Source of the DNA: Zygnema cylindricum
Lineage: Eukaryota > Streptophyta > Zygnematophyceae > Zygnematales > Zygnemataceae
Assembly: GCA_037447655.1 (NCBI GenBank)
Contig: JBBHKE010000354.1
Coordinates: 1 to 64,000, forward strand
Direction of reading: 5' to 3'
DNA: 64,000 nt
Below the pieces are notes generated by a model that worked only from the letters and a program-made list of their open reading frames with translations, ran no database searches and was not told the origin of the DNA. The position numbers were made by a program, and so were the translations under genes. This document shows positions 22,402-35,130 of this stretch, in pieces; position 1 is the stretch's first letter; each line of letters opens with the position of its first letter.

Positions 22402-23222
22402 TCAGTTGGCCATCTTGTTCCCGGAGTCGTGAGCGGCCTGCTGCGTCTTCCCAGCGGCCTGGTGGGCGGCATCCTGCGTCTGCCCGGCAGCTTCCTGGGT
22501 CTTTCCTTGGGCGTGGCCCGCGGCTTCCTGGGTCTTTCCAGTGGCATGGCTGGCAGCATCCTGGGTTTGTCCTGCCGCGTCACGAGCCTTGTCGCCAGCC
22601 TGCTGAGCCGCACCCATCACGTTGTCCTTCCCTGCAGGGAACCGTCAGAAGCAACGGAACTCAGTTTACGATTTTGCAATGGGACATGCTACCTGTTCAA
22701 ATCAAAGCTGACTAGAGAAACATGATTTTCCTTGCGGTCCAAACAATGTCCCTTTGTACTCATTCTTTAGGGGGGTCCTGAGTTCTCACCTCCCTGGGCG
22801 TATCCCTTCACCTTGTCAACAATGCTCTGAAAAGAAAAATTGACCCAGCAAACCATAATTAGAGTGGATTTGAGAATTTAAGTTAGTTTACAATAAGTAG
22901 AAGAAACATACACACTGATATGGCAAAAGCTATGCTTTGGTGAAATTGATTAACATAAAACTTTCTTTTATGACAGGAAGAAACGACGGCCTGACGATTT
23001 AAGCAACCATTTATAAATGTAAAAAATCCAAAAATTAAAGCAGATTAACATCTTTCTTCTATGTAACGCATCAACATGCAAAAATTTCGAACGTTGAAAG
23101 TTTCTCCGAAAGGCAATAAAACCCCAGGTCATACATCAGCCACACTTTTCAAAACTCTATGGAATTACAGAGAAAATTATGTTCAAGGTTAAGCTTATGA
23201 ACCACACCTCCTGGTTCGACAT
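22402..23222 (-). CDS. LEA-like stress protein, gene B (93 aa, 3 coding exons)
   Basis: Minus-strand exons 23208-23222 (MSNQE), 22790-22826 (SIVDKVKGYAQG) and 22402-22631; introns of 381 and 158 bp with GT-AG borders. Differs from A and C in the protein only at the C-terminus (HDSGNKMAN instead of HDTGNKMAN), the result of one base change in 230 bases of exon 3. Introns and promoter are clearly diverged from A and C but collinear with gene D. It is the complete counterpart of the truncated B' at 10618-10817. It converges with gene C across 16-21 kb. Function as inferred for gene A. Confidence 0.85.
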
Positions 23223-23851
23223 AGTGAGAGAAAAAGTAAACGGGGAAAAAAGAAGAGGAGAATGTAGAAGGCAAAGGGAAATTGAAGAATTTGAAGAAAA
23301 TTCTGATGTGTTGGAGAGACTTGCTTGGTACCACAGGAGGAAAAACGGCCCTATTTATGGGTCGCTTAGTGGATATCGCACATTGTTTACTGTGGCAAGT
23401 ATCGGAGGATTTTCACTCCCCAGGATAAGTTTTTGCGCTGACCTCAGAAGCTTCCAATCGGAGGATTGTGTCACGTCGCATAGCGGGCTTTTGGTTGTAC
23501 ACTTGTCGTTGAAGAAGGTGGTCACGTGTCGGTAGATAAAAATCTCTGGGAAGGTAGCAACGGTCAACATTTTCCAGCTCGTGTGACGTAGCAATGTCCA
23601 GGTTCTGCGGAACAAATTGTGTGACGTGCTACTGAAATCCATTCCACTGCCGTTCACGTTGCGTGACGTCTTGTCAAGCGATGTTGTGATCCAGTCAGCA
23701 GACTAACAACATGTAGGTTTCTGTGCCACGTTGCTTATAATCTTCTACTACGTGGCGCTCAACTTGATGACCCCCTCTTGTCGCGGTCCGTCGCCCCACT
23801 CGATCGTATCAGCGGGTGACACTTCATGCATCATGTACCGACCGTCATAAA
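23223..23851 (-). promoter_or_regulatory. LEA B promoter
   Basis: Minus-strand CATAAATAGGG TATA region at 23351-23360, about 130 bases before the ATG, the same spacing as in gene A. A G-box CACGTG lies at 23523-23528, with many ACGT cores around 23470, 23583, 23625, 23665 and 23752. The stretch matches the gene D promoter in inverted orientation. No separate gene is seen. Confidence 0.6.
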
Positions 23852-24193
23852 AAATCCAGGAGTTCACATGGTCGGCCCATGTTTTTGGTAAGATATTTGC
23901 GGCAACCGTAAACAAAAGTGTTGCACGTAAACACTTACTCAATTTACGTGAACCCCACTTTAAGAGAACGTGTTAGTTTTCATCAGCCGCAATTTTGATC
24001 TCAAAATAGGGAAGCGTTATGCTAAACTTAAGGTATATTTCCATGTATTCAAGTAAGGGTATTTTCCGTCATTTTCACAGAAATTGGGACTTGCAACGAT
24101 AAAATCTTACGCCATACAAAAAATGGGCAAAAAATAAAGTACATTTTGCGTCATTTTGGAACTTCGAAAGTACGTCAATTTGGCCTAATTATC

Positions 24194-24749
24194 TGATAGG
24201 ATCTTACACAAAATAACTCAGAGTGCAATACTACAGCAGAAGCATTCAGAAAATAAATTACACGACAATGAACTGTCCATAAAAGCCAATATATTTCATA
24301 GACATTTTCTCCCACAAAAGATTAACTTCCCCACTCCCACTAAGCTGCACTATATAGTACATTTAGTGTGACGTCACAACTTCAAACTATAATTCAAGCC
24401 AAACCATATAGTGCGCACTAAGCGCGTATAAGTCAAATCGCGTCAACAACGAAACACAAAGAACTACCGGTACAATACACACGTACAGTCAAAACCAACT
24501 AAAGACAAAACGAACACAGCAACCGTACACACCAAACGAAACAAGACCTGGTCGTTGTCAAACTGAATCTCCAAGAAACTACATTTTGTACTACACAACT
24601 TAATAACTTCAAACCAGCCTGAACCATTAACTTCACGTGAGGACAAATTAGCCAGCCGCGCAACAGTCGGCTACAACTTTGACTGAACAAGACAGACAAG
24701 CCGGCCGCGTGACAGTCCGCGACGGCCGATTACAATCTTTGACTACACA
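24194..24749 (-). repeat. 3' LTR of element 3
   Basis: 556 bp, preceded by TTATC and followed by a pyrimidine-rich stretch (24750-24766) that is the polypurine tract on the minus strand. Contains the palindrome TGACGTCA at 24369-24376, a bZIP-type site; the right LTR has TGACGTGA there. Confidence 0.88.
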
Positions 24750-24988
24750 ATCCCCCTCTCAAATTTGTAATCATCACATCAACCCTAATATAGGTCTCCC
24801 CCTCAAAAGTACATCATGAGCCGCGGCTTTCGTCAACATATCCGCGACTTCCTCCAACGTCGAAGCATACAAAAATTCAACTTCTTTTGCGGTGACCAAA
24901 TCGCGCACTGAGTGCCACTGAATTTTGATATGTTTTGTCCTTTTGTGAAAGACAAGATTCTTCACCAATGCCATCGAACTCATGCTAT

Positions 24989-26054
24989 TGAAACTCTGAG
25001 ACCTCCATAAGTTTCTCAGAGTGAACAGCTTCTAAGAAGCCTCTAGGATAACCCTGACCCCTTTGTGTTTCAGCAAGAACAACTGCCACCCTGGCAGACA
25101 AAAACTCTAACCACCTTCACCCCTGAGAAGGAAAGACTCCCTTGAGTCGATATCAAAAAGAATCTCTAAATTTGCTCCCCTGAGCAGTAAGTTATGGAGG
25201 GTCAAAGTTGACCTTTTATACATAAGCTCTATGGGAGAGAGGGTCCTATCTCCTAATTTTACAAAGTCCTATCTCCCTCACAGACTCTATCTACTGATGT
25301 ACAAAGCCAATCAAATTACACTTCTGTACACAAAAGTACAACTGCCGGCGTACTTTCTGTACGGACATTGTACAACATGGCCTATATGTCAACACATGTC
25401 ATATCCAGATTCGGTGCCGTAATCTCCGGAGATACCACAATCCAATGTAATTTCGCCACGTGTCATCCGATGTGGCGATAACCACAAACCGCCGAAATCC
25501 TCTTCCGCGATCTCGGCGTTAATTTCGGCCGTCCGATTAAATTCACATTAAATCATAGCCGTAATAAATAAATGTACGGTATTCGTTTCGCTAAAAAAAT
25601 AAATGCGCTGTATTCGTTTCTTATCCGTACCGTAATCCGTACTTTATATTACTAGATCTATGACTCCCGTAAAACTGTTTTAGTTAAATGAACTATCCTA
25701 CGTATTAATGTTTAAATAATTATCAAACCTTATAATACGTAACACTATGTCTTGACTTAACGGTTAAGGCTACCCGTTACCGGCTACTTACTGTTTGTAG
25801 GTACCAGGATCAAATCCTAGGGCAATCACATATTTTTTTAGTAAATAACCCAAGGGTAAATAAACTAATATATATATTTCCCGTAAACCTTTGGATAGCC
25901 TAGGTAGCCATGGCTCTAGCTTCCTCTCCAATTTCTCAGTGACTGCGACAAGTTTGAGAGTTGGAGAGAGATGATAGAGGTAGACTGCCTCGGCTTCTTT
26001 CTATATTTCTATTTAGACGTAGAAAATGCTTTAAAAGGACCATTAATTTCTACA
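24989..26054 (-). repeat. 3' LTR of the nested element
   Basis: Related to the LTRs of element 2 (37144-38151). Contains a T-arm-like hairpin, CCAGG-ATCAAAT-CCTAGG, at 25804-25821. Followed by the polypurine tract seen as ctccccttattttc. Confidence 0.75.
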
Positions 26055-26427
26055 CTCCCCTTATTTTCTGATCAATCTTTAATTTCATACCACACTTCTC
26101 CCTGCAGAAAATTAGCTTAGGGGACGGCACAGGTTTGGTCATCATATCTGCTACCATCTCACTATTTGGTCAGTACTCTAAATTGATTATTTTTTTTCTA
26201 CTTTCTCTCTAACAAAGTTGGGTCTAATGTCCATGTAAGACTTTAAAATGATGTTTAGGATTGGCAAAAATAGCGATTGATGCCGACTATCACAAAAATT
26301 TAGCACACCACTCTTAAAGTGACCAAGCTCACCAAGCAAGACTTGATACATCAATTCTTTTACAGTGAGCAAGAGGCCATATAATCAGTCTCCATGTTGG
26401 ACTGAGCAATAACCTTTTGCTGTTTGC

Positions 26428-27445
26428 TGAAACTTTGAGACCTCCATAAGTCCTCAGAGTGGACAGCTTCCAACAAGCCTCTAGGATAACCTTGACCCCT
26501 TTGTGTTTCAGCAAAAATACCTGCCACCGTGGCAGAAAAAAACTCTGACCAACTTCACCCGTGTGAAAAGAAGACTCCCCTGAGTCGATAGCAAAAAGAA
26601 TCTCTCAATTTGCTCCCCTGAGCAGTGAGTTATGGAGGGTCAAAGTTGACCTTTTGTAAAGAAGCTCTCTGGGAGAGAAGGTCCTATCTTCTAATTTTTC
26701 TAAGTCCTATCTCTCTAACAGACTCTATCTACAGATATATGGAGTCAATCAGAATGCAGCTCCGTACACAAAAGTACAGCTGCCGGTGTACTTTCTATAC
26801 GGACATTGTACGACATGGCCTAAATGTCGACATATGTCATATCCGGATTCGGTGTCGTAATCTCCGGAGATACCATGATCCAGTGTAATTTTGCCACGTG
26901 TCATCCGATGTGGCAATGACCACAAACCGCCGAAATTCACTTCCGCGATCTCGGCGTTAATTCCGGCCGTCTGATTAAATTCACATTAAATCATAGCCGT
27001 AATAAATAAATGCGCGGTATTCGTTTTTTATCCGTACCGTAATTCGTACTTTATATTACTGGATCTATGTCTCCCGTAAAACTGTTTCAGTTAAATGAAC
27101 TATCCTACGTATTAATGTTTATCTAATTATCAAACCCTATAATACGTAACACTATGTGTAGACTTAACGGTTATGGCTACTGGCTGCTTACCGTTTGTAG
27201 GTACTAGGATCAAATCCTGGGCAATCACATATTCTTTTAGTAAATATCCCAAGGGTAAATAAACTAATATATATATTTCTTGTAAACCTCTGGATAGCAT
27301 AGGTAGCCATGGCTCTAGCTTCCTCTCCAACTTCTCATTGACTGCGACAAGTTTGAGGGTTGGAGAGAGAAATTAGAGGTAGACTGCCTTGGCTTCTTTC
27401 TATATTTCTATTTAGATCTAGAAAATACTTTAAACAAACCAATTA
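26428..27445 (-). repeat. 5' LTR of the nested element
   Basis: Collinear with 24989-26054 with substitutions and small deletions. The T-arm-like motif is at 27204-27220. The end near 27445 is approximate. Confidence 0.65.
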
Positions 27446-27759
27446 TCTCTAAAGATGTAAGAAAATATTTTCATGCAGCCAATATCAATCCCAAATTCTC
27501 GAATTAGCTCCTTAATCCAAATTGACTCTTTAGATGTGTGACACGCCGCCATGTATTTTGCTTTGGTTGAGCTTAATGCAACAGTTGGCTGGAGTCGCGA
27601 ACTCCAAGAAATTGTCGCGCCACCAAAACCAAAAGCATATCCAAACGTTGACTTTCCTGTCGCAAAATCTCCACCCCAATCTGCCTCAAAATATCCCACG
27701 CACTCCAAAGATGTCCATTCTGATCGAAACAATAAACCAATCTCGACAGTAACATGCAA

Positions 27760-29343
27760 CGTAACAAAATATCCTCTTCACGGCCTCCCAAAAAATATTT
27801 TTAGGAGCTTGACAAAATCGGGTCACGACTGAAACTGCGGCTGAAATATTCGGTCGCGTGGCCATACTTACATACATTAAACTTCTAACGGCCTCACGAT
27901 AGGGCACTAGGACTGTTTCCTCCTCCTCAACTTTGTGATATTGAAGTTTGGGATCTAATGGTGTCAAAACCGGCTTAGAATCCAACATAGCAAATTTTGT
28001 CAATAGTCTTTGCAATATTTCGCTTGCGACAATTTAATATCCCCATTATCTTACCTTAAAACTTCCACTCCAAGAAAATATTGTACATCCCCCAAATCTG
28101 TGACTTTAAAATGTAGACGCAGGTACTCCTTCAATTCCGCGATTCGCGTCAACTTGTCTCCTATCATGAAGAATTCATCAACGTAGATAGAAAATATAAT
28201 TTGATCCTCCCTCTCACCTTTTACGTAAACTCTAGAGTCTGAAACTGTTCGGACGAATCCAAATTCGGTAAGGACCTTGTGTAATCGTAAGTACCAAGTC
28301 CGCGGTGCATGTTTTAGTCAGTACAAGGACTTTCACAGCCGCCATACCTTCCCCTCCTTGGACACTACTCTCTCCAGAACTTTCATATAAACCTCATCCT
28401 CTAAATCACCATTCAAGAACGCAGTCTCTACGTCCATTTGGTAAATGCGTTTTTTGCCGGCTGCCGCAATAGTAATAATCATTCTCAAAGAATCAAACTT
28501 CACTACCGGTGCATATGTCTCCGTATAATCTACTCCTTCCCGTTGTTGAAATTTATTACACACTAGTCGAGCCTTATGTTTTACTATTTCCCCCGATGCA
28601 CCAGTTTTAGCTTTGAAAATCCACTTCGCATCAATGGCCTTTTAACCCTCTCGTAAACTTACCTCCTCAAATGTTCGATTGTCGATAATAGATTGAAGTT
28701 CTCTTTCCAACACCGGTTTCCAATGCTTCTCCCAATCGCATGATTTTTTTGCTTCTATATACGATTGCGGATCGCCCGGCATATTATCCCATAATGATAG
28801 CTATAATAGGAAATCTTCCTCCCTAGCCGCCGAAATATAATAATAAGATTTTTCAATATTTTCCTTACCGTAAAAAAAAAGACGAGTTGATTTCTTTCCC
28901 CTATTTTCTCGCATACTCCTCCTCGGCTCAAATTCTTTCTCCTCATTTGCCTGTTCCTTCTCAATGATATTTGGTCCACTATTTAAAAACGAAGATTTCA
29001 TCGTGTCCAAAGACATTCGGGAATTTTCGCTTCGTGAATCCTCACCAATGTTATCAAAATTTACATTTTCCACAATTTTACCTTTCCCTCTCTTTACATT
29101 GGAGGTGGATTCCAGATCAATTTCCGAATCCGAACCCTCGATGTCATTAAGATCACCAATTTGAAATTCCTCATGAAAATCAAGATTATAATGTCGCTTA
29201 GCTGATCGAGAGATTGTGGATAATATATCCTCGTGAAAATCCACATTCCTCGATTCCTCAATCACATTTCGAATTGGATCATAAACTCGATAAATACTCC
29301 ACTTAGTGCTATATCCCACAAAATATCCACTCCAACCCCTCAA
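27760..29343 (-). pseudogene. Element 3 integrase C-terminal linker and reverse transcriptase
   Basis: 28801-29343 carries the integrase C-terminal domain (GWSGYFVGYS, YRVYDPIRN) and acidic linker. 28333-28563 carries the RT fingers/palm (QREGVDYTETYAPVV, then QMDVETAFLNGDLEDEVYM). The active-site box at 28174-28185 reads YVDE in place of YVDD. The RT C-terminus overlaps 27686-28015 (PYREAVRSLMYVSMATRP). Frames change between blocks and stops occur. Confidence 0.8.
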
Positions 29344-29397
29344 TGCAAATTTCCACTTTCTCTTTTGTGCTTGAATATAAACTGACGCACGACATCC

Positions 29398-30862
29398 TCA
29401 AATCCGAATGTGGTGAAGCGTAGATTTCCGGCCATACCATAATTTGTACGGAGTTTTATCACCCAAAACCGATGTAATCCTCCGATTGCAAATATAATTA
29501 GCCGTCAAAATCGCATTGCTCAATAAGTTAATGCTCCTCCCGGATCCATGAACCATCGATCGTACCATCTCTTGAAGTGTGCGGTTCTTCCTTTCCGCAA
29601 CGCCATTTGATTTTGGTGAGTAAGATGCGATATATTGGTGAGAAATTCCCCACTTTTTACAATAAGGATCAAAAGCAAGAAATTCCCCTCCATTATCCAA
29701 TCAAATAGATTTTAACTTTCTCTCACATTTCCTTTTGACCATCACATTCCACTCTTGAAAACGTAAAAGTGCTTCGGATTGTGTTTTAGTAATATTACCC
29801 ATGTGAAGCTAGAGAAGTCGTCCGCCACCACCATGATATATTTGTTTCTACCAATCGTCTCTGGTTTCACGTCCCCACATAAATCAACATGCACTAGATC
29901 AAGCGGATGCTTAGATCGATGCATCCGATCCTTAGCTGGATGCGGCTTTAAAATTTGTCTCCCCTTACTACACCCCTCACATCCATTGATTTTCTCCCCC
30001 GACGCTAAGTCTAAACCCCTTACGCTCCCATTTTTAATCATCCGTCGTAAACTCGTCTCGGATGTGTGACACATCTGGTGGTGCCACAAGGTTAAATCGC
30101 CTTTCAACTCAGAGATTTGCAAAAAAATGCCATTAGAAATTGGTTGGGATTCCAGGCGACGCCATTTTAAACGACTATGCATAAAATCCGTGTTTTCTCC
30201 TTCACCTATTCGTACACCATCAGATCGTACAATTTTTATTGTGGAGTCGCCGTATGCAAGTACGTTGCCGTCCGCTCGCTGAATCTGCGGTACATTGAGA
30301 AGGTTTACCGAACCTTCATGTATGTACAAAACATTTGTTAGTTGAGTTTGCGTAACGTTTTCAACCCCGCGTGAGTACAAACTTGGTAAGTCGAACCGTA
30401 CAGTACCCACTGTACCGATTGAAATCACTTGTCCACTTGAGACTATAATTTGTTTTGGTACCGTGAGTTGTTGCATCTCGTCAAAAAGCGGCGCATCCGT
30501 ACATACGTGGTGTGACGCGCCAGAATCAATTATCCACTCCTTTTCTTGTTGCGTAGCACCTGCCAAAAAATCAAGCGACAAGTTAAGGACCGAAAATATC
30601 TGCGCGCCTTCTCCTCCTCCTTAAAACTGATCGCCGCCCAAAAAATATCCTCCTCTTCCATGGCGGCCTCCACGACCATCGCGGCCGCCAAGACGACCGC
30701 ATCCACGACCACCATATCGACCGCCGCCGTCTCCTCTACCGCGCCGCCTCCTCTACCGCCGGCGCCTCCATTTTCAGCCTTCGAATAACATTGGGGGCTT
30801 ATATGGCCCCATTTCCCGCAAAAATGACATTGACGCTCCTTGTCCGGGCAAATAGCCACCAT
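29398..30862 (-). pseudogene. Element 3 nucleocapsid knuckle, protease and integrase core
   Basis: 30530-30862 has a CCHC knuckle (CHFCGKWGHISPQC) followed by a frameshifted Gly/Arg-rich stretch. 29742-30581 has the aspartic protease motif WIIDSGASHHVC (Asp near 30526) and the integrase zinc region (LWHHQMCHTS, CEGCSKGRQ). 29398-29700 has the integrase core DNGGEF with YSPKSNGVAERKNRT. A stop at about 29700 and frame changes break it. Confidence 0.82.
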
Positions 30863-32110
30863 GTGACCAAATTCGCTGCACTGAAAGCAAGCAATATTGG
30901 TGAGATCTGAATATCCTGGCTAGGAAAGAGATCTCCCATCCCTTTTGTGTGGTCTTCCCCCTCTTCCTCTCATATTTCTGCCTCTTCTTCCTCCTCTTCT
31001 CCGAAAATAATTTAGATCGTGCGTTTCCGGTCTCGTCGCATTGAGGGAACCGGTCGGTTGGCGTCCCCTCGATGAACTCGGACGATTCGCCTCGGTCAAT
31101 TTGAGGAATGTGATAATCGAGTTCAAAGTATTCGAGTCCCTCGATAAGAGAATGTTCCTTAAATGGATCATTTTCTCCGGTAAGGCATGTGTGGAATCCG
31201 ATGCCTTATCATTCTTTTCAATAAATTTTCCCATATTTGCGAGTTGCTCAGTAATAACATTAAATCTCTTTGCGGCCTCATCGATGGATTCGTTTGGTTT
31301 CACTTTGAAAGATGTACAATCGGTATAAGTGTGTTGCCCCTTATTTTGAAGACTCTTCTCAAAGTGATTTTTAAGGGCTACCCAACAATCATGGGCGAAT
31401 CTTCGGGTGAGAAATAAATTATGTATAGAAGTGCTACATGATTGGAATAAACCGCCAATGGTAGAAGATTTTTCTTTTTCCATACACGATAAGCTCTCCG
31501 ATCCGAGGTAGGCATTTTGTCAACTCCTTTGACCACCTTCCAAAGCCGCTTGAGTTTATAATAACCTTTGATATATTTCTTCCATGATTGATAATTTGTT
31601 CCATTGAAGATAACAATTTTTTTTCTGACATAGATTCAACTTGTTCGTATCCTTCTCTCCAATCGTCAAGATCGGAATCATCATCGATGGGAAGTTTCCC
31701 CTTTCGAATTAATTCCCTCCTCTCCTCTTCATCTACTTCATCTCCTTCGGTATCAACGACGCTTTGTGTCGAAATGGGATCTCCGAAGAATGGAGGTCTC
31801 ATGACACGGTTCGCCTCCGAGATCCGTTCATCAACATAACGGAAAAGACCATTCATCAGTATTTGAAGACGATCTTCCATTGCATCAACTTCCTCCTTTT
31901 TCCCTCATTCTCATTCTTATGTCCGATCCGATTGACCGGAACGGCTTCATCAAAAGTTTTGCCGGTGAAAGCAAATGGAGTTTCAACTTCCGAATCCGAC
32001 GATGATTCAGATTCGGATGGATCCGGAGGATCCAGATCTCGAGGTCAAGGAATCACTGTAGAAGAAGAAGGCATCATACGAGAAGAGGTATTTTTCTTCT
32101 TTCTCCCCAT
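30863..32110 (-). pseudogene. Element 3 gag (degraded)
   Basis: Probable start ATG at 32108-32110 (MGRKKK...), with a stop about 20 codons later. 31434-31880 and 30920-31483 carry the rest: an acidic D/E-rich segment, then the UBN2-type core (CWVALKNHFEKSLQNKGQ, FKVKPNESIDEAAKRFNV). Arg/Gly-rich tail (RRGGRRGRNMRGRGG). Related to the gag of elements 4 and 6. Confidence 0.75.
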
Positions 32111-32155
32111 GGCGGCCAAACTAGCCACCCTTATACACCTCAATAGAGCACACAA

Positions 32156-32167
32156 GCTCTGATTCCA
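32156..32167 (-). other. Primer binding site of element 3 (initiator tRNA-Met 3' end)
   Basis: Minus strand TGGAATCAGAGC, two bases (AT) from the LTR. The plant consensus is TGGTATCAGAGC. The same AT spacing is seen in elements 4 and 6. Confidence 0.8.
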
Positions 32168-32169
32168 AT

Positions 32170-32728
32170 TGATAGGATCTTACACAAAATAAATCAGAGT
32201 GCAAGACTACAGCGGAAGCATTCAGAAAATAAATTACACGACAATGAACTGTCCACAAAAGCCAATATATTTCATAGACATTTTCTCCCACAAAAGATTA
32301 ACTTCCCCACTCCCACTAAGCTGCACTATATAGTACATTTAGTGTGACGTGACTACTTCAAACTATAATTCAAGCCGAACCATATAGTGCGCACTAAGCG
32401 CGTATAAGTCAAATCGCGTCAACAACAAAACACAAAGAACTGCCAGTACAGCACACACGTACAGTCAAAACCAACTAAAGATAAAACAAACACACTAAAT
32501 GAAATAAGACCTGGTCATCGTCAAACTGAATCTCCAAGAAATTACAATTCGTACTACACGACTTAACAACTTCAAACCAGCCTGAACCACTAGCTTCACG
32601 TAAGGACAAATTGGCCAGCCGGGCGACAGACCAGGGGAAGGCGGACTACAACTTTGACTGAATAAGACATACAGACAAGCCGACTGCGCGACGGACCGCG
32701 ACAACCGATTACAATCTTTGACTTAACA
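32170..32728 (-). repeat. 5' LTR of element 3
   Basis: 559 bp, followed by the target duplication TTATC at 32729-32733. Collinear with 24194-24749, including TGACG motifs. Confidence 0.88.
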
Positions 32729-32937
32729 TTATCAATGCGACCCACTTCCACGTCACGCCAGCGCATCTTCACACTTGTACTGGAATTGAATCGTGCTATG
32801 ATTTTAACCAAAATATCACCCTATCAACGAATAGAGAGCCTATATTGCAGACGTGATACGTCTTCGAAATTATTTGAACGAGGGAGAGTACACACTGTAT
32901 TTTTCCATGGTCGCAACGCGCATGTACGTACTAAAGT

Positions 32938-33653
32938 TGTTAAGATTTTGGGCGAATCGGCCTCGACCAAAATTGCGCCTAGATTGTTTGGCTTATATCA
33001 GTGCGACAATGATGTTCAATTTCGTGTGGTACTTTTGTGACTATTCGGTGCGATCACTATTTATTTGTACGTGCGTGTGACAATTTCACGAAATGTTGGT
33101 TCGCGAAGCGCAATTTGGCGCCCGCGTAATATTTCATGTATGTGAAGCGTGACGCGATATTTTTGTCCGCGAGAATGTTCTATATGTAAAAACGAAGCGG
33201 CAATACCTTTTTATGACCGATGTTGCTGCAATCTTGCACGATCTTACCACAAAATTTTGTTTTGATTCACAGAAAGCATATTTATCAGAGTGGAGGTAGT
33301 TTGTTGCTGCACGCTGATTATGTTTAAGGACCGTTTGCAATGTATTGATTTCAGTTGTGCTTGTTCTTTATCATTGTATTGCGTATTTAGTGAGTGAGTT
33401 GAGTTAGGAAATATATCTATCAAAATGTATTTAGTGTAATTGTGAGTGTGAGTGAGAATTAAGTATTAATTGTGAGTTAGATTGGTAAGAGTTAAAGATT
33501 GTTTTGAAAAAGCTTCGGCTTATTATATTTATATTTTGTCGATGTAATATGTTATGAAGTGATTGAGATTTGTTTATGTGTAAGCTTTCGCAATGCATTT
33601 GCTTGGTTGATTATTGAAAAGTGAGTCGATCCTTGTTTTGTTTGCTTTTAACA
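32938..33653 (+). repeat. 5' LTR of element 4
   Basis: 716 bp, TG...CA, collinear with 35517-36245. Contains GTGAGTGTGAGTGAG-like simple repeats. Confidence 0.82.
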
Positions 33654-33802
33654 ATTGTTATCATGGTGGGTCTTGCTGATGAGTGCCTAGAATATTATGT
33701 GAGGAGAATCTGGTTAGTGTTGCTATAATAGGGAGGAAAAAGAAACCTGTTTGGTCTCATGCACCGACTTTTATTCCTCCACGAGAGCAATGAAACACAA
33801 CC

Positions 33803-35130
33803 GTGGAACCGAATGAGAAAGGCTTTATTGGCGAACAGTTTGATGAGGTCTTTCCAGTTGATTCATTTAGACCGGAAAAGAAAGAAACAGATGTTAATGT
33901 CACTTTGTCAAAGAAGCAATTACAGATCTTGTTCGATGGACTTGCTCGCACCTTTGATGAACGGCTATCGGCTGTTCAAAGGGGCAAGTTGCAAGTGCTT
34001 AACAATCCGGATCCAGATTCGGATGACGATTGTGATGATGGCAATTCAGAAGGTGAAGGTAAAAAGAAAATGAGGGAAAGATTCGTAGAGGTAAAGGGAA
34101 AATTGATAAGGAAGAAGATTTAGATCTCGGAAGTGAGGTTGAGGTTGAGGGAAATTTTCGTATGTCCGGAAAAAGTGTATTATTTAGAGGATCGAATTAT
34201 GCTGTTTGGGAAAAATATATTAAGGGAGAATTAATATTGAAAAACTTGTGGAAAATTGTAAACGCAGAATAGAGGGAACCGTAAGATCACTTTAGTAGGA
34301 AGATGTGGAAGCAAAAAGATATTGCCGCAACTAACGGTTTGATGCAAAGTTGCCATGGTTTGGTTTTAGATAATTTCTTAGCTTATGGAAGTGCTCATGA
34401 ATGTTAGGTAGGTTTGGAGAATCAATTTGAGAAATGGATTTAGGATAACGGGCAATTTGTGTTCCAAGAATTCATTCAATTTTGATTTAACGAAAATGAA
34501 TCTATAGACGATGCTGTGAAAAGGTTTAATATTCTAGTGAAACAGCTAAACAATCTTAGACAAATGTTACACGAAAACCACAAATTGTAGGTGTTTTTAA
34601 ACAGTCTTCCCAAATAACTTCGTACTCCGAAGGACATTATTCAATCAAAGAAAAAGGCTTCCTACGAGTATGCGGTGAGTTACATGAAGAGGGTGGATAG
34701 AACAAGAGATGGTTAAACTACCATTTTTAATGTTGCCACAAATGCGGCTGTCAATTCACTCAATAGAAGAGGGGGTGGTAGATCTTTTAGAGGTAGAGGT
34801 GGTAGTGGTAGAGGAGGTAGAGGAGGAATGCAAAATGCAGGTGCTAGTCGCAGTCAGACTAATGCTAGTGTGACATACTACAAATGTCAAAAATTCAGAC
34901 ATTTTGCAGCAGATTGTCCAAATCTTCAAAAACAATGTTACCTTTGCCAGCAATGGGGACATGTTAGTACACAATGTTATGAAAAAAGTGAAACAACTCG
35001 GACAAGGTGGAAGAGGTAGTCGTCGTAGTGGTTTTGGTCGCGAAAATGGGCGAGTTGGAGGCCACAGATATTTTGCTAGCCCAGATGAAGATTTCGACGA
35101 CATTCTGGTACACAATGCGGTTCACTTTTA
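33803..35130 (+). pseudogene. Element 4 gag with CCHC region (degraded)
   Basis: Opens as MEPNEKGFIGEQFDEVF at 33803 and continues open to 34123 with KKQLQILFDGLARTFDERL, close in pattern to element 3 gag. The middle is broken by stops. 34828-35019 has one degenerate and one good CCHC knuckle (CYLCQQWGHVSTQC), followed by Gly/Arg-rich sequence. No protease, integrase or RT follows before the right LTR. From 35131 to 35516 there is only non-coding, GTGAGTGA-rich sequence. Confidence 0.72.

Larger units (their letters stand above)
24989..27445 (-). mobile_element. Lineage II LTR element nested in element 3 (internal region almost deleted)
   Basis: Two LTRs of about 1.05 kb (24989-26054 and 26428 to about 27445) with TGAAACTYTGAGACC starts and, in the left copy, a TTTCTACA end. 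They enclose only about 370 bp, which encode the RNase H tail on the minus strand (26187-26372: KELM...LLGELGHFKSGV, later DIRPNFVREKVE). The PBS, gag, protease, integrase and RT are absent. The right boundary is eroded and no clear target duplication was found. Confidence 0.7.
24774..27759 (-). pseudogene. Element 3 RNase H, split by a nested LTR element
   Basis: The N-terminal part is at 27430-27759 (GYFEADWGGDFATGKSTFGY, then SWSSRLQPTVALSST and KYMAA) and the C-terminal part at 24774-24983 (KNLVFHKRTKHIKIQWH, then EEVADMLTKA). Between them lies a family 2-like LTR element (24989 to about 27445). The usual catalytic DADW appears as EADW. The protein cannot be made in one piece. Confidence 0.8.
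24194..32728 (-). mobile_element. Lineage I Ty1/copia element (element 3), TSD TTATC
   Basis: LTRs at 24194-24749 (3') and 32170-32728 (5'), both TGATAGGATC...ACA on the plus strand, flanked by the 5-bp duplication TTATC (24189-24193 and 32729-32733). The PBS at 32156-32167 is TGGAATCAGAGC on the minus strand, one base off the standard initiator tRNA-Met 3'-end PBS. Internal order on the minus strand is gag, protease, integrase, reverse transcriptase, RNase H (copia order). The element is dead: stops, frameshifts, a YVDE active site, and another LTR element inserted in RNase H. Confidence 0.92.

Noticed and set aside
30546-30788. Ala/Thr-rich 80-aa plus-strand ORF
   Set aside because: Antisense to the Gly/Arg-rich tail of element 3 nucleocapsid.
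33656-33675. Half-tRNA PBS in element 4
   Set aside because: TGTTATCATGG after AT fits a decayed 3'-end tRNA-Met PBS, with the spacing of elements 3 and 6, and lacks GGGCCC.
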